This document shows positions 50,751 to 58,884 of a stretch of 64,000 bases of DNA, piece after piece; position 1 is the stretch's first letter, and every line of letters starts with the position of its first letter. The notes beneath the pieces were generated by a model. The model was not told the origin of the DNA. It saw nothing but the letters and a program-made list of their open reading frames with translations, and searched no databases. The translations under genes and the position numbers were made by a program. The stretch is taken from positions 909,560 through 973,559 of the forward strand of contig CATOSM010000001.1 in the NCBI GenBank assembly GCA_951812645.1, in the 5' to 3' direction. This DNA is from an uncultured Candidatus Nitrosopumilus sp. (lineage in GTDB: Archaea; Thermoproteota; Nitrososphaeria; Nitrososphaerales; Nitrosopumilaceae).

Positions 50751-51149
50751 TTATTTTCTTTTTTGAGAAATAGAGCCCATCCAGTTACGCATTATCTTGC
50801 GATTCAACTCTACAAACGCGTCTGAATTCTCATTCCATACTTTGGCGGCATTTTTCATAGACTCTATATTTGATATTGCAAGCTTGTTGCAGATGTTTCG
50901 GTATTTCGTGGTTTCCTCTCCCATGCTAGTTAGAATGTCTTTTGCCTCCTTTGGCAGTTTGTATCCTGAATCAGATAGAAACTCTTTGTACAGTGATGTG
51001 TTTGCATCAGCTGTGTTTTTCCAGGACTTGTAAAACTCGTTTTGTAAATCAAATAGTGCTTGTTGGACATGTGGAACTGACTGTCCAATTTCAGAGAAGT
51101 ATTTTTTGTTAATTTCCTCAAATACGTCATAATCCTGATTTTCAGTCAT
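50751..51149 (-). CDS. Phasin/PhaE-like helical protein
   Basis: A 132-residue all-helical, amphipathic protein with a recurring aromatic pattern (FYKSWKNTADAN, AAKVWNENSDAFVELNR) reminiscent of phasins or the PhaE subunit of polyhydroxyalkanoate synthase, which are common in thaumarchaea. The family call is by general resemblance only; no catalytic motif exists. It stands alone with an ATG start. Confidence 0.5.
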   Translation of the reverse strand: MTENQDYDVFEEINKKYFSEIGQSVPHVQQALFDLQNEFYKSWKNTADANTSLYKEFLSDSGYKLPKEAKDILTSMGEETTKYRNICNKLAISNIESMKNAAKVWNENSDAFVELNRKIMRNWMGSISQKRK

Positions 51150-51197
51150 GAGGTGGTATGGAAATTTAAGAATTTAAGATTTTGGAATTATTTGAGG

Positions 51198-51755
51198 CTA
51201 GCCTGTTTTGATAGACAGAGGTCTCTGTCCAAATTTGACAAAAATCAAGTTTGCGCTTTCTACCAGAGATTGGACATGTGGATAGTTTGGATTGCCAAGC
51301 AAATCATTTTTTATCGTACTCAGATAACGTCTTTGTTGTTTTACTAGACGGATTTTTTTTGATTTTGAGGATTCATATTTTTTCAAATCGCTCAAATTTG
51401 CCGAAATATCACACAGTTTGATTAGTTTTGCATCAAATGATGCCTCCCTGAGTTGTGTGATGTATTCTCTGTTTCTTTTTTTTCTAGGCAGTGCCGTATC
51501 TTTTGACAGTGAGGAAACCATTACAGTGATCTCACTATCAAACTGTTCATACAAATTATCAAAAGTCGTTTCTGTGTTTTCCATAACATCATGCAGCCAT
51601 CCAGCACAGAAGACTTGCTCATCAATCACTCCCAAACTTTTGAGTCGATTGACTACATCATCAAGATGTTTGGAATAGGGCGTAGTTCCATCTGCCCTGA
51701 ACTGTCCTCCATGTTTGTTTTTTGCAAATAATTCTGCACTTTTTACTAGATCCAA
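51198..51755 (-). CDS. HD-domain (p)ppGpp hydrolase-like protein (SpoT/Mesh1 type)
   Basis: A 185-residue HD-superfamily phosphohydrolase. GGQFRADGTTPYSKHLDDV (residues 16-34) and AGWLHDVMENTETTFDNL (residues 51-68, with the HD pair) match the hydrolase half of RelA/SpoT and metazoan Mesh1; no synthetase domain is present. KLIKLCDISANLSDL (about 115-129) supplies the later Asp. Its natural substrate in archaea, which mostly lack ppGpp, is uncertain; Mesh1-like enzymes can also use NADPH. Confidence 0.82.
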   Translation of the reverse strand: MDLVKSAELFAKNKHGGQFRADGTTPYSKHLDDVVNRLKSLGVIDEQVFCAGWLHDVMENTETTFDNLYEQFDSEITVMVSSLSKDTALPRKKRNREYITQLREASFDAKLIKLCDISANLSDLKKYESSKSKKIRLVKQQRRYLSTIKNDLLGNPNYPHVQSLVESANLIFVKFGQRPLSIKTG

Positions 51756-51923
51756 AATGGTATTCTACGATGAATTAGGCAATCTTGTTCAATATTAGCC
51801 AACTAAACTGGACTTTAAAATTAAATGACTTGTTTGATGTCATTGCATCTCTGAATATGGATAAATGATGAGTGCATGGTGATGCTTTAATCGTATAATT
51901 TATAGAAAAGTTCATGACTGGTT

Positions 51924-52127
51924 GTGCCCACACTTGGAGAAAAAACTACTGCAAGAACTAACGATTATTCCAAAAAAGAACTAGATGCAGGCGAGGGGAT
52001 TGATATCGTATATGAGATTCTAGAAGACAAGATGGAATCACGATGGAGATTGGTCGGCAGTACAAAACGGCAATGCGTTGAGGATATCAAAAGGATACTG
52101 GCAAACCAGTACGTGCTTGCAGTGTAA
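51924..52127 (+). CDS. Small conserved-looking hypothetical protein
   Basis: A 67-residue protein starting at GTG 51924. The sequence (GEGIDIVYEILEDKMESRW, then QCVEDIKRILANQYVLAV) has normal protein-like composition and ends by sharing one base with the start of the next gene (TAATG). Family not recognised; co-transcribed with the membrane-anchored protein that follows. Confidence 0.55.
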   Translation: MPTLGEKTTARTNDYSKKELDAGEGIDIVYEILEDKMESRWRLVGSTKRQCVEDIKRILANQYVLAV

Positions 52128-52936
52128 TGGTTGGCGTAAGACAGAATTCTCAGGAATTTTACGTTATGGAAATTTATAGCTGGATGAATAGAGAAGGGTG
52201 TTTGTCAGACAAGGCACTGCCTAACGGGAACTCGGATTATAGCCTGCCAGGACGGGCAGATGAGAGTGATTCAGCGTACTTTCAGCCAATGCCAGAAAAA
52301 AATGACGTAAAACCAAAAGGCAGAATTTTGACAGTGTCCATTATTGCATTTGTTCTAGTATCTGCAGGGATTTTTTCGTATTACTTTTTGAATCAGCAAG
52401 AGATTGATTCTCAGATAATGGACAGTACCTCATTTAAGACACTGGATGAGAAAATGGCAATAAAGTATGATGCGGGCAGGCTAGGCAGCGACCATGCACA
52501 TGCGGCAATTGCAGTCTTTGTTGAGGGGGAAAAGATAGATTTTGGATTGCCACAGTTTCAGCTTCAAAGCAGGTATATTCATTTTGAGAATCACAACTCG
52601 TATCTGATTCACAAACATGCAACTGGCGTCCCACTTGAGATGCTCTTTGAGTCATTTGGTGTGGAGATTACATCCCAATGTATCGTGCTGGGTACAGCAG
52701 ATGCCATGACTGACAAGACATTCTGTGCTGACGAGGAAAAGTCCATTGCATTTTTGGTAAATGGTGAGGAGGTTTCAGATGTTGGAGCATATGAGATACA
52801 GCATGAGGATAGAGTTTTGATATCATTTGGCAATTCAAAGGTGGTGACAGACCAGCTAGAGTATTTGGAATCACTTGAGATTCATGGTGTTCCAAAAAGG
52901 AACCCATACGTTGCAGAAGGGGACATTTTAATTTAG
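52127..52936 (+). CDS. Membrane-anchored extracytoplasmic protein with His-rich domain
   Basis: A 269-residue protein with a cytosolic N-terminus, one transmembrane helix at about 66-87 and an external domain. The external part opens with DHAHAAIAVFVEG and has IHFENHNSYLIHKHATGVP, so five or more histidines could bind a metal such as copper; a Cys pair (QCI and FCAD) could be disulfide-bonded. The fold looks like a ubiquitin-like or DUF-type beta domain and is known to me only as a thaumarchaeal conserved type. The Met at residue 14 is an alternative start. Confidence 0.65.
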   Translation: MVGVRQNSQEFYVMEIYSWMNREGCLSDKALPNGNSDYSLPGRADESDSAYFQPMPEKNDVKPKGRILTVSIIAFVLVSAGIFSYYFLNQQEIDSQIMDSTSFKTLDEKMAIKYDAGRLGSDHAHAAIAVFVEGEKIDFGLPQFQLQSRYIHFENHNSYLIHKHATGVPLEMLFESFGVEITSQCIVLGTADAMTDKTFCADEEKSIAFLVNGEEVSDVGAYEIQHEDRVLISFGNSKVVTDQLEYLESLEIHGVPKRNPYVAEGDILI

Positions 52937-53041
52937 AAATTTTATTTTTCTAGGCTCAATAACTGTGCCAAACTATGCCATTTTTAAAAACAAACTAATG
53001 GATTCCGTATTAACCTGGAGTCAGTTTTTAATCTTACAAAC

Positions 53042-53608
53042 ATGGTAAATGAGAAAATGACATCACATAATTATGGAATTATCACAAAGGGGGCACCGTA
53101 TACAAAAGATGGGCAAATCAAACGAAAAGATGGAGTATGCAAATTACGTTTTGAATATGGTTATTCGGCTGGAAAAATTTCAAAATTACTAAAGATATCA
53201 AGATCTACAATAAACGACGATGTGTATTTTTGGCATTCTGAAATAGATACCAGTAGAAACGATATTGATCCGATTCAAGAGACCATCATAATTATTGAAA
53301 GATTGGAAATACAACGAACGCGACTTGGGGAGCAATTAGACAAAACGACATATTTCCAAGAAAAAACACCTATTGAACGTCATATCACAGATTTAGATAC
53401 AAAGATAGTAAATGTCCAATTACGATTGGCCAATTCAAATAAACGGATATCTGATCTTGTAATCATGAAATTAAACAGTTGGTTGAAAGAGAATAATCAC
53501 AAACACAGATTCTTAAAGTTGTTTGATAAAATATCTGGATCATGGCAAGATCATAAGAAAATTAAAAAAATAATTACAAGCGATATAAGAAATCAAAGGT
53601 TGAATTAA
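53042..53608 (+). CDS. HTH protein of the accessory region
   Basis: A 188-residue protein with a Hin/resolvase-like helix-turn-helix near residues 38-60 (FEYGYSAGKISKLLKISRSTIND) shown by the GYSAGKISKLL and SRSTIND halves. The remainder is a long helical, probably coiled-coil segment (IERLEIQRTRLGEQLD) and a basic C-terminus. A transcriptional or replication role on a mobile element is likely; no catalytic motif. It marks the beginning of the right-hand accessory region. Confidence 0.6.
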   Translation: MVNEKMTSHNYGIITKGAPYTKDGQIKRKDGVCKLRFEYGYSAGKISKLLKISRSTINDDVYFWHSEIDTSRNDIDPIQETIIIIERLEIQRTRLGEQLDKTTYFQEKTPIERHITDLDTKIVNVQLRLANSNKRISDLVIMKLNSWLKENNHKHRFLKLFDKISGSWQDHKKIKKIITSDIRNQRLN

Positions 53609-53854
53609 GGTAGAAATCCAGGAACATGGTGTGTATTGTACTTGTTTGAGGGTTACAATTCATTTTAGATTTCAGTCATCTTAAAATAAAATTCTCAGTA
53701 TTTCCGTATGATCGATAGATTGTATAATTACGAATAAACTTTTTTAGAGTAGGAGGGGATCAAAGGATCCCAGCAAAGAGTGAAAAAGTTTCAAAGGATA
53801 CTTGATATCCTTGAACGGCATCAGGATGTTATGTAATCAATACGATTAGTAACA

Positions 53855-54013
53855 TTGTCAGCAATTATCACTTCCATTATTGCAATAATTGCAATTTCTA
53901 CCCATCCAAATAAGTGGCGTGATCCTTCCTTAGTGATGCCAGTAATTGTAATCATAGTGCAAGCAGGGATTATTTACGCAAGTTCAAACCCCGTCATGCT
54001 TGAAGAGATATGA
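53855..54013 (+). CDS. Possible 52-residue two-helix membrane protein
   Basis: The frame from the TTG at 53855 encodes two hydrophobic stretches (SAIITSIIAIIAIS and VMPVIVIIVQAGIIYA) joined by a polar HPNKWRDPS loop and ending in MLEEI. Such an alternating pattern is hard to get by chance in AT-rich non-coding DNA. No ribosome-binding site is clear. An immunity, holin-like or toxin peptide role would be a guess. Confidence 0.4.
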   Translation: MSAIITSIIAIIAISTHPNKWRDPSLVMPVIVIIVQAGIIYASSNPVMLEEI

Positions 54014-54226
54014 CAGATTGAGTGTACGATATCAGTGCACTCCTCCTCATGCACACATACAAAAAATTATGATTTTTGGTAAATCCTCCGCATTTAGGAG
54101 GCATTTAGACATGATTTGCCATATTTTATTTGCTAATTATCTATGAAGATAAAGGATACAAATTTTGACTTAAATTCAAAAAACGCTTCACTCTGGAAAT
54201 GAAATGAATGTTTTAACACGCCAAAT

Positions 54227-54427
54227 ATGGCTCAATTTGTTAAATCAATCGCTACAAAGAAAATTAAAGATGAAGAAGTATGGTCAGAATTAAAAAAATC
54301 TTGGAAATCATATAAAATTGCTAAACTTGCAAACAATATGAAAAAAATGCAAGAGAGTGCAGTAAAAATCAATGAGCTGCAAAGCAGAATAGGTGCCAAA
54401 CTATCTGCGTTTCCAGAATTAGGATAA
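54227..54427 (+). CDS. Hypothetical small basic helical protein
   Basis: A 66-residue Lys-rich helical protein (KKSWKSYKIAKLANNMKKMQ) ending in FPELG. It has an ATG start and an AT-rich upstream segment; family unknown. It converges with the frameshifted gene that ends at 54462. Confidence 0.5.
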   Translation: MAQFVKSIATKKIKDEEVWSELKKSWKSYKIAKLANNMKKMQESAVKINELQSRIGAKLSAFPELG

Positions 54428-54461
54428 CCATCACGAATATTTTTTCATCCATTTTGTTAGT

Positions 54462-55255
54462 TCAGCAACAATCTCTAGAAATTTTTGATGAAGCGGTTAT
54501 AGGTAAATTTAACCTGCCTTGTAGTGGTTTTACAAAACTCGCTTTGTTTTCAGGATATGTTTGCTGTTTAAAATTCCAACAAAAACCACCATTTTCACTG
54601 ACATATTTTTTATGATATCTAAATCTACATGCAAAAATAGGCTTTATTCTAAAAGTTTTACGCATTTTTAGTTTGATCTTAACTTCCTTTTTTGGAATAT
54701 CGTCAAGACTGTTTTTTATTCCCATGCCCACAGTCAGTTTTTTTATTTTATCAGTAGCAATAATATCTAAAGTATGATTGCTTTTTCTCCATGTTCTATT
54801 TTTGTAATTATTTGTATGTTCATCTATTATTGTAGACTTTTTTGATTGTAATTCAGTTCTAGCCAAATTATGTAAATGATTTCCAATCGTGTCAATAATT
54901 TTCTTCTCAGAATATTTTTTAATTAATCCGGAAAATTTCCGGATTTCATTATCAACATTGAATTTATTTTTATCGGCATCTAAAACATTTGGATAATAGA
55001 AATGGACATTACCTATGGGATCTATTTTTGTAATTATTTTTGTCCTTTTTTGTTAAAAGTTTTTTCTAATGTTCTTAATGCATGAATGATTTCGGATGGA
55101 CTGTATTTTTCTTCCAAATTTCGTTTAATTGCTGATTCGTAGAGGTGTTTTTTTCGCCCTTCCAGAAGGATCGAAAGATAATCTCTCCAGATCAGAAAAA
55201 ATCTCCTTTCTATTATAATTCCCCATCCCTTTATCACATTGCCAACAAAAATCAC
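54462..55255 (-). pseudogene. Frameshifted winged-helix gene of the accessory region
   Basis: Two frames join into one protein of about 260 residues. The first (55255-55034) holds RKKHLYESAIKRNLEEKYS and PSEIIHALRTLEKTF, a winged-helix-like N-terminus; it stops after NKKGQK. One base over, KIITKIDPIGNVHFYYPN continues the wing and the frame stays open to 54462, with a Cys/His-bearing end (FACRFRYHKKYVSENGGFCW). Near the 5' end a third frame (GDFCWQCDKGMG) is also protein-like, so a further shift is possible. No function recognised. Confidence 0.5.
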
Positions 55256-55264
55256 CTTTCTGCA

Positions 55265-55290
55265 CCGTTAGATTCATTTGATCCTAACGG
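55265..55290. promoter_or_regulatory. Inverted repeat between divergent accessory genes
   Basis: CCGTTAG and CTAACGG flank a 12-bp centre, 10 bp before the first codon of the minus-strand winged-helix-like frame and about 150 bp before the plus-strand antitoxin-like gene. It is a candidate operator for either. Confidence 0.5.
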
Positions 55291-55388
55291 TACAAAGTTA
55301 CCATTTTACGCAATTTTTCACTCAAAATCGCTCTTAATTATCTATCTTTTTTAATGAGTTAGCATTTCTTTTCTTCATGTATGACAAC

Positions 55389-55436
55389 AGATCTATGTTT
55401 ATTGATCAGATCTATGTTTATTGATCAGATCTATGT
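55389..55436 (+). promoter_or_regulatory. Two and a half 19-bp direct repeats (operator array)
   Basis: The unit AGATCTATGTTTATTGATC occurs at 55389-55407 and 55408-55426, followed by AGATCTATGT. The array ends 9 bp before the ATG of the winged-helix gene at 55446, with a TATA-like TTTATTGA inside each unit. It is likely bound by the downstream protein. Confidence 0.65.
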
Positions 55437-55445
55437 GATGAGCCC

Positions 55446-56098
55446 ATGAGATTTACGCCCAAGCGATACAAAATGATGTATTACATGCTAACACATGAAG
55501 AATTTGCACAGAGAGAAATAGCAAAAGAATGCCTTGGGAAAGATTTTGGTGCAACAGTGAACAGTTTCGTAAAAGGATTGGAAGATCTTGGATATGTTGC
55601 ACAGACAGGAAGTATAGGTAGAGGAGGACAGGAAGTATAGGTAGAGGAGGACAGAAATATCAAGTCACATCCCCGGTAGGCCTAATCAGCTTCTACAGTA
55701 AGTTCAGAAAGATGTCGAAACTTGATAGTTTTACAATCGGAGAATCAAAAAAAGAGGTAATGGAATATTTAGTCAAAAAGGGAGCGATCTTTTGTTTGAA
55801 TACAGCTTTAAGTGAATATGATAAACATTTTGTAGATAATGCAGTTTATGCGTATCTCCCAAAAGAAAAACAGCATGTGTTAGAAGATGAAATAAAAGAT
55901 TTAGAGCAGGGGAAAATTCTTGTCAATTTCTATCATTATGATTTAGAAGATGATGGAGATAATGATAAAGAGAAAATAGATGACAACGTGGTAGAAATGG
56001 ATGATAAACAATTCACTTCCAAAGTTAGAACGATAATAGATCTTTATTGTGATAACAAATCAAATCAGGCTGAAACATTCATCAGAGATGTATGGTGA
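55446..56098 (+). pseudogene. Winged-helix antitoxin-like gene split by a 23-bp duplication
   Basis: The first frame (55446-55640) encodes a winged-helix domain (MRFTPKRYKMMYYMLTHEE, REIAKECLGKDFGATVNSFV) that ends abruptly in GRGGQEV. The second (from about 55650, long frame 55712-56098) continues as KYQVTSPVGLISFYSKFRKM and then an acidic C-terminal domain. A perfect 23-bp tandem duplication (55605-55650) causes the break: without one copy the frames fuse to a 210-residue protein reading GSIGRGGQKYQVTSP. Its stop overlaps the nucleotidyltransferase start, as in winged-helix antitoxin/NTase toxin pairs. The downstream half could still be made from the Met at 55712. Confidence 0.75.
55605..55650 (+). 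repeat. Perfect 23-bp tandem duplication
   Basis: ACAGGAAGTATAGGTAGAGG plus AGG is present twice head to tail with no mismatch, followed by ACAG. Since 23 is not a multiple of three it breaks the reading frame, and since the copies are identical it is either recent or reversible by slippage. Confidence 0.92.
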
Positions 56099-56736
56099 TG
56101 AGCACACCGTATTATGATTCAGAGATTACATCAAACAGTAGAGAAGAATTAAAGAATTTTGTTAATAGGCTGAATAAAACGCTTGGATATTATCCTACAG
56201 TAATAGGCGGGTGGGCAGTATATTATTACACAAAAGACAACATGTCACAAGACATAGACATTGTAGTTTATGATGAAGATTCATACTACAAAAATATAGT
56301 TCCAGATTTTTTTGAGAAATTTGGATATACAGAACGAGGTTTGGGAACTACAAGTGCAAGATATCGTAAGGACATTGTATTAAAAGATGGAAAAAGAGAA
56401 ACAATTCATTTTGATGTAATGTTAGGAGACATAGTCAATGAAATCAAAGGATTAGAAATTAAGAAAGATTGGAAATTAATTTTAGAAAATCAACAAGAAG
56501 TGGAATTTGACGGGGGGGAAATGTACGTCCCAATACCTGAAGCGTTGATCACGTTCAAAATAATTGCGGCACAGGAAAGAAAATACGATATGAAATATGA
56601 AAAAGATGAAAACATCTCTTGGTTTCAAGATAAGATTAGAAAAGATTATCTCGACATAGCAGGATTGATAAAAATTGCGGATTTAGGTTCTGTTTCGTCA
56701 TCGGTTGTTTTCTCCGTGTCACCATTCGGTTGCTGA
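56092..56736 (+). CDS. Nucleotidyltransferase-fold protein, possible toxin
   Basis: A 214-residue minimal nucleotidyltransferase. The signature is VIGGWAVYYYTKDNMSQDIDIVV (residues about 38-60; quoted as IGGWAVYYY and SQDIDIVV), which gives the GG...DxD active site, with the third Asp in IHFDVMLGD (about 105). The C-terminal half is helical with a basic patch. It starts at ATG 56092 or 56098 overlapping the upstream winged-helix gene by 4-7 nt. The last residues (VSSSVVFSVSPFGC) look unlike a normal end and may come from a deletion. The pair resembles AbiE/MenAT-like toxin-antitoxin systems. Confidence 0.72.
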   Translation: MVMSTPYYDSEITSNSREELKNFVNRLNKTLGYYPTVIGGWAVYYYTKDNMSQDIDIVVYDEDSYYKNIVPDFFEKFGYTERGLGTTSARYRKDIVLKDGKRETIHFDVMLGDIVNEIKGLEIKKDWKLILENQQEVEFDGGEMYVPIPEALITFKIIAAQERKYDMKYEKDENISWFQDKIRKDYLDIAGLIKIADLGSVSSSVVFSVSPFGC

Positions 56737-56760
56737 AATTTAAAAATTTAAGAAAAATAC

Positions 56761-57060
56761 TCATATTCCATTATCTACAAAAGCACGAATTATATCGCCA
56801 AACAAAAGTGCAATGAATGCCAATATTAATCCCGCTATCATCAACCATGCCCTCAAATCCAATTTGGTTTTAAATCCATGATCAGGTTTGATAAGTTTGG
56901 CGATATCTTCGGGAGATATTCCCACATGTGTCTTTTTTTCATTATCATGTACTTTTGTTTCTTGTAATGGTGTTTTCGATATGGGTGTGAACCCCTTCGC
57001 CAGACAATCAAGACAAAGATATAGAGTGAGCACTAAACCCATTAACAACCACCATCCCAA
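56761..57060 (-). CDS. Small membrane protein
   Basis: A 99-residue protein with hydrophobic segments at about residues 1-20 and 68-92 and a soluble Lys/Asp-rich loop between (HVGISPEDIAKLIKPDHGF). The loop is presumably cytoplasmic or external depending on insertion; no family recognised. The upstream 60-residue gene with a Cys-rich N-terminus is on the same strand. Confidence 0.5.
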   Translation of the reverse strand: MGWWLLMGLVLTLYLCLDCLAKGFTPISKTPLQETKVHDNEKKTHVGISPEDIAKLIKPDHGFKTKLDLRAWLMIAGLILAFIALLFGDIIRAFVDNGI

Positions 57061-57107
57061 TCAAGATCCCAAAAAATACAAAAAAACCAAGTATTTCTTC
57101 AGTTTTA

Positions 57108-57290
57108 TCAAAAATCAATGAATGGAAGATCATTCCAAAAAAAACCCACAATGACAATTACCGCCAATGGATTGGTAGTCTTTTTTTTATCAAGATGTAA
57201 CCGAGTAGGTCCACAAGAAATACAATGCAATAACGAGCATATTTTCACTTCATCTAAATAAGGATTATTGCATAATGAACAGTATTTCAT
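57108..57290 (-). CDS. Small Cys-rich protein with membrane helix
   Basis: A 60-residue protein with four to five Cys (CSLC, C, CISC) near the N-terminus, suggesting a zinc ribbon, and a hydrophobic stretch NPLAVIVIVGFFW near the C-terminus. Start ATG at 57290. Possibly co-transcribed with the membrane protein gene at 56761-57060. Tentative. Confidence 0.4.
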   Translation of the reverse strand: MKYCSLCNNPYLDEVKICSLLHCISCGPTRLHLDKKKTTNPLAVIVIVGFFWNDLPFIDF

Positions 57291-57538
57291 TTTGTTTGGA
57301 AATGAAAATACGGTGATATTAAGATTGGAATAGATTCTGTTTCACTGTAGGTATTTTCCTTCGTGTTACTTTTCGATGACCAAGAAAGTTTTACGTCATA
57401 CTTAACATCAAACATATATGACAGTTTTTAAGGACGTAATTACATTCTACAGACATTGATAAAGCACGTCCAACATTATTGGATTGGTCATAAAGATGGG
57501 TATTTGTTTTGCAGTCATTGTAAAGAACAAAAGACCAA

Positions 57539-57883
57539 TCACAGGTCAGCATAAGATCCAACACCAAAATATTTTGCCATTTCATCATAGACATTCTTTC
57601 TATGTGCAATTATGTGTATGATGATTCTATTCGAGGGATTTCCTTTTACAACTTCATAGACAACCCTATAATGAAAAGCATTCAGACGTATTGACCGCAT
57701 GCCCTTTAGATCTTGTGTGAGTTCTTTGCCTAATTCTGGATTCTCTTCTAATTCATCAATACACCCATTCACCGCTTTGAGTAAATTGGGATCCGCTTTT
57801 TTTGATAACTTTTTGTAGGATTTAGCGCAACGTATTGATAATTCTGCGATATTCTTTATACAGGGATCTTCGCCTTCTTCCAC
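57539..57883 (-). CDS. RelE-type mRNA interferase toxin
   Basis: A 114-residue toxin of the RelE/ParE superfamily. The core reads SYKKLSKKADPNLLKAV, DLKGMRSIRLNAFHYRVVYEV and IIHIIAHRKNVYDEM, with the Arg, His and Tyr positions typical of ribosome-dependent RelE enzymes. It overlaps the upstream antitoxin gene by 28 nt. The last ten residues extend past the usual end of the family. Confidence 0.82.
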   Translation of the reverse strand: MEEGEDPCIKNIAELSIRCAKSYKKLSKKADPNLLKAVNGCIDELEENPELGKELTQDLKGMRSIRLNAFHYRVVYEVVKGNPSNRIIIHIIAHRKNVYDEMAKYFGVGSYADL

Positions 57884-58200
57884 GATACTGTCCTGCCTTT
57901 TTTCGTTTCTTTACGACTCGATGCTATCTCATTCATCAATTCTGAATCATTTATGATTTCTAATGTTTCTAAATCATTTTTGTTAATTTTTGGAGTCGCA
58001 ATTTTCTTACTTTTGAAGACATCAATGTGTATTTTCTCTATGTCTACTTTTGGTCGTGTTGAACACGTTGCATCAGCTAACATGAAAAAGATTCCTGCAT
58101 CGTTAACGTTCAAAGTTTTACGTAAAACCGAAAAATCATCCGAAAAATTTCGTGTTACCTTCTGTTGTGGGAATACTGTGCCCTTTATTTTTAACGACAT
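57856..58200 (-). CDS. Antitoxin of the RelE-type module
   Basis: A 114-residue protein directly upstream of and overlapping the RelE gene. Its C-terminal segment SELMNEIASSRKETKKGRTV is like the toxin-wrapping tail of RelB-type antitoxins, whereas the N-terminal 60 residues (a beta-rich part with IFFMLADATCSTRPKVD) are unusual for RelB. It shares one base with the end of the 161-residue gene before it. The DNA-binding domain is not evident. Confidence 0.65.
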   Translation of the reverse strand: MSLKIKGTVFPQQKVTRNFSDDFSVLRKTLNVNDAGIFFMLADATCSTRPKVDIEKIHIDVFKSKKIATPKINKNDLETLEIINDSELMNEIASSRKETKKGRTVSWKKAKIPV

Positions 58201-58685
58201 TATATCAAATCCTCACTATTAAGCTCAATCCATGCATCTTGACATTGTTTTTTTGTAAAGTATTTTTGTTTATTCTTTACTTTCTCAAGAATGTCTTCTT
58301 TTGGCATTTTAGGATATATATTTTTTAGAAAATGTATCGATGCTAGTATCTCAAGTCTATCTGGATCATTTTTTTTGTCTTCCATAAAACTAAGGAAACC
58401 TTCGAATTTTTTTTGCACTACTTTTTCAAATTTGCCTTTTGGAACTCTATCATAATTTTCTTGTAGTTTAAACCCAACACTTGCCAAGTGAGCGGAATAT
58501 GGACCACGAAGATACCATGAAAAATCATGTCCAATGTAAATATCAAAAGCTTGCATTAGATAAACCGATTTCTGTAAAATCAACCTTCCCTGAAATGTAG
58601 ACATATCAAAATTATCTAAATTTTTTAAAACTAGTCCCAAAGCAAATGCTTCTTCATCTATGGAATTATTTTCCAATTTCTTCAT
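58200..58685 (-). CDS. Panacea/YwgA-like protein heading the toxin-antitoxin operon
   Basis: A 161-residue helical protein. FQGRLILQKSVYLMQAFD and FSWYLRGPYSAHLASVGF (residues about 31-70) resemble the LQKxxYF...YxxGPYS pattern of YwgA and of the Panacea (DUF4065) antitoxin domain. Panacea domains can neutralise unrelated toxins when placed beside them. It is the first gene of a three-gene overlapping operon (this protein, RelB-like protein, RelE toxin). An AT-rich TATA-like TATACTTTAGTGTATATCT lies just before the start. Confidence 0.65.
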   Translation of the reverse strand: MKKLENNSIDEEAFALGLVLKNLDNFDMSTFQGRLILQKSVYLMQAFDIYIGHDFSWYLRGPYSAHLASVGFKLQENYDRVPKGKFEKVVQKKFEGFLSFMEDKKNDPDRLEILASIHFLKNIYPKMPKEDILEKVKNKQKYFTKKQCQDAWIELNSEDLI

Positions 58686-58775
58686 TTTATTTCAATTTTA
58701 GAGTATACTTTAGTGTATATCTAGATTTTTTGATCCCTTTACTGCTTTATTTTATTCATTTTTAAAAAAATACCC

Positions 58776-58871
58776 CTAAACAAGCAAATCCACGACTAAC
58801 CAAGCACACTTCATGCCAAGCTTGATGACCTTTTTCACTTTCTGCTTGCGTTCTGAATCAGTGTTTTCCAT
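58776..58871 (-). CDS. Possible 31-residue accessory peptide of the IS6-like element
   Basis: Frame from ATG 58871 encoding MENTDSERKQKVKKVIKLGM and a hydrophobic end. It lies 13 bp after the transposase stop with GGAG just before the ATG, which supports translation. No family known. Confidence 0.35.
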   Translation of the reverse strand: MENTDSERKQKVKKVIKLGMKCAWLVVDLLV

Positions 58872-58884
58872 TTGTTATCTCCAT

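Noticed and set aside
57391-57609. Minus-strand frame of 72 codons overlapping the end of the RelE gene
   Set aside because: Most of it lies downstream of or in another frame to the better-supported RelE gene and its composition is not protein-like.
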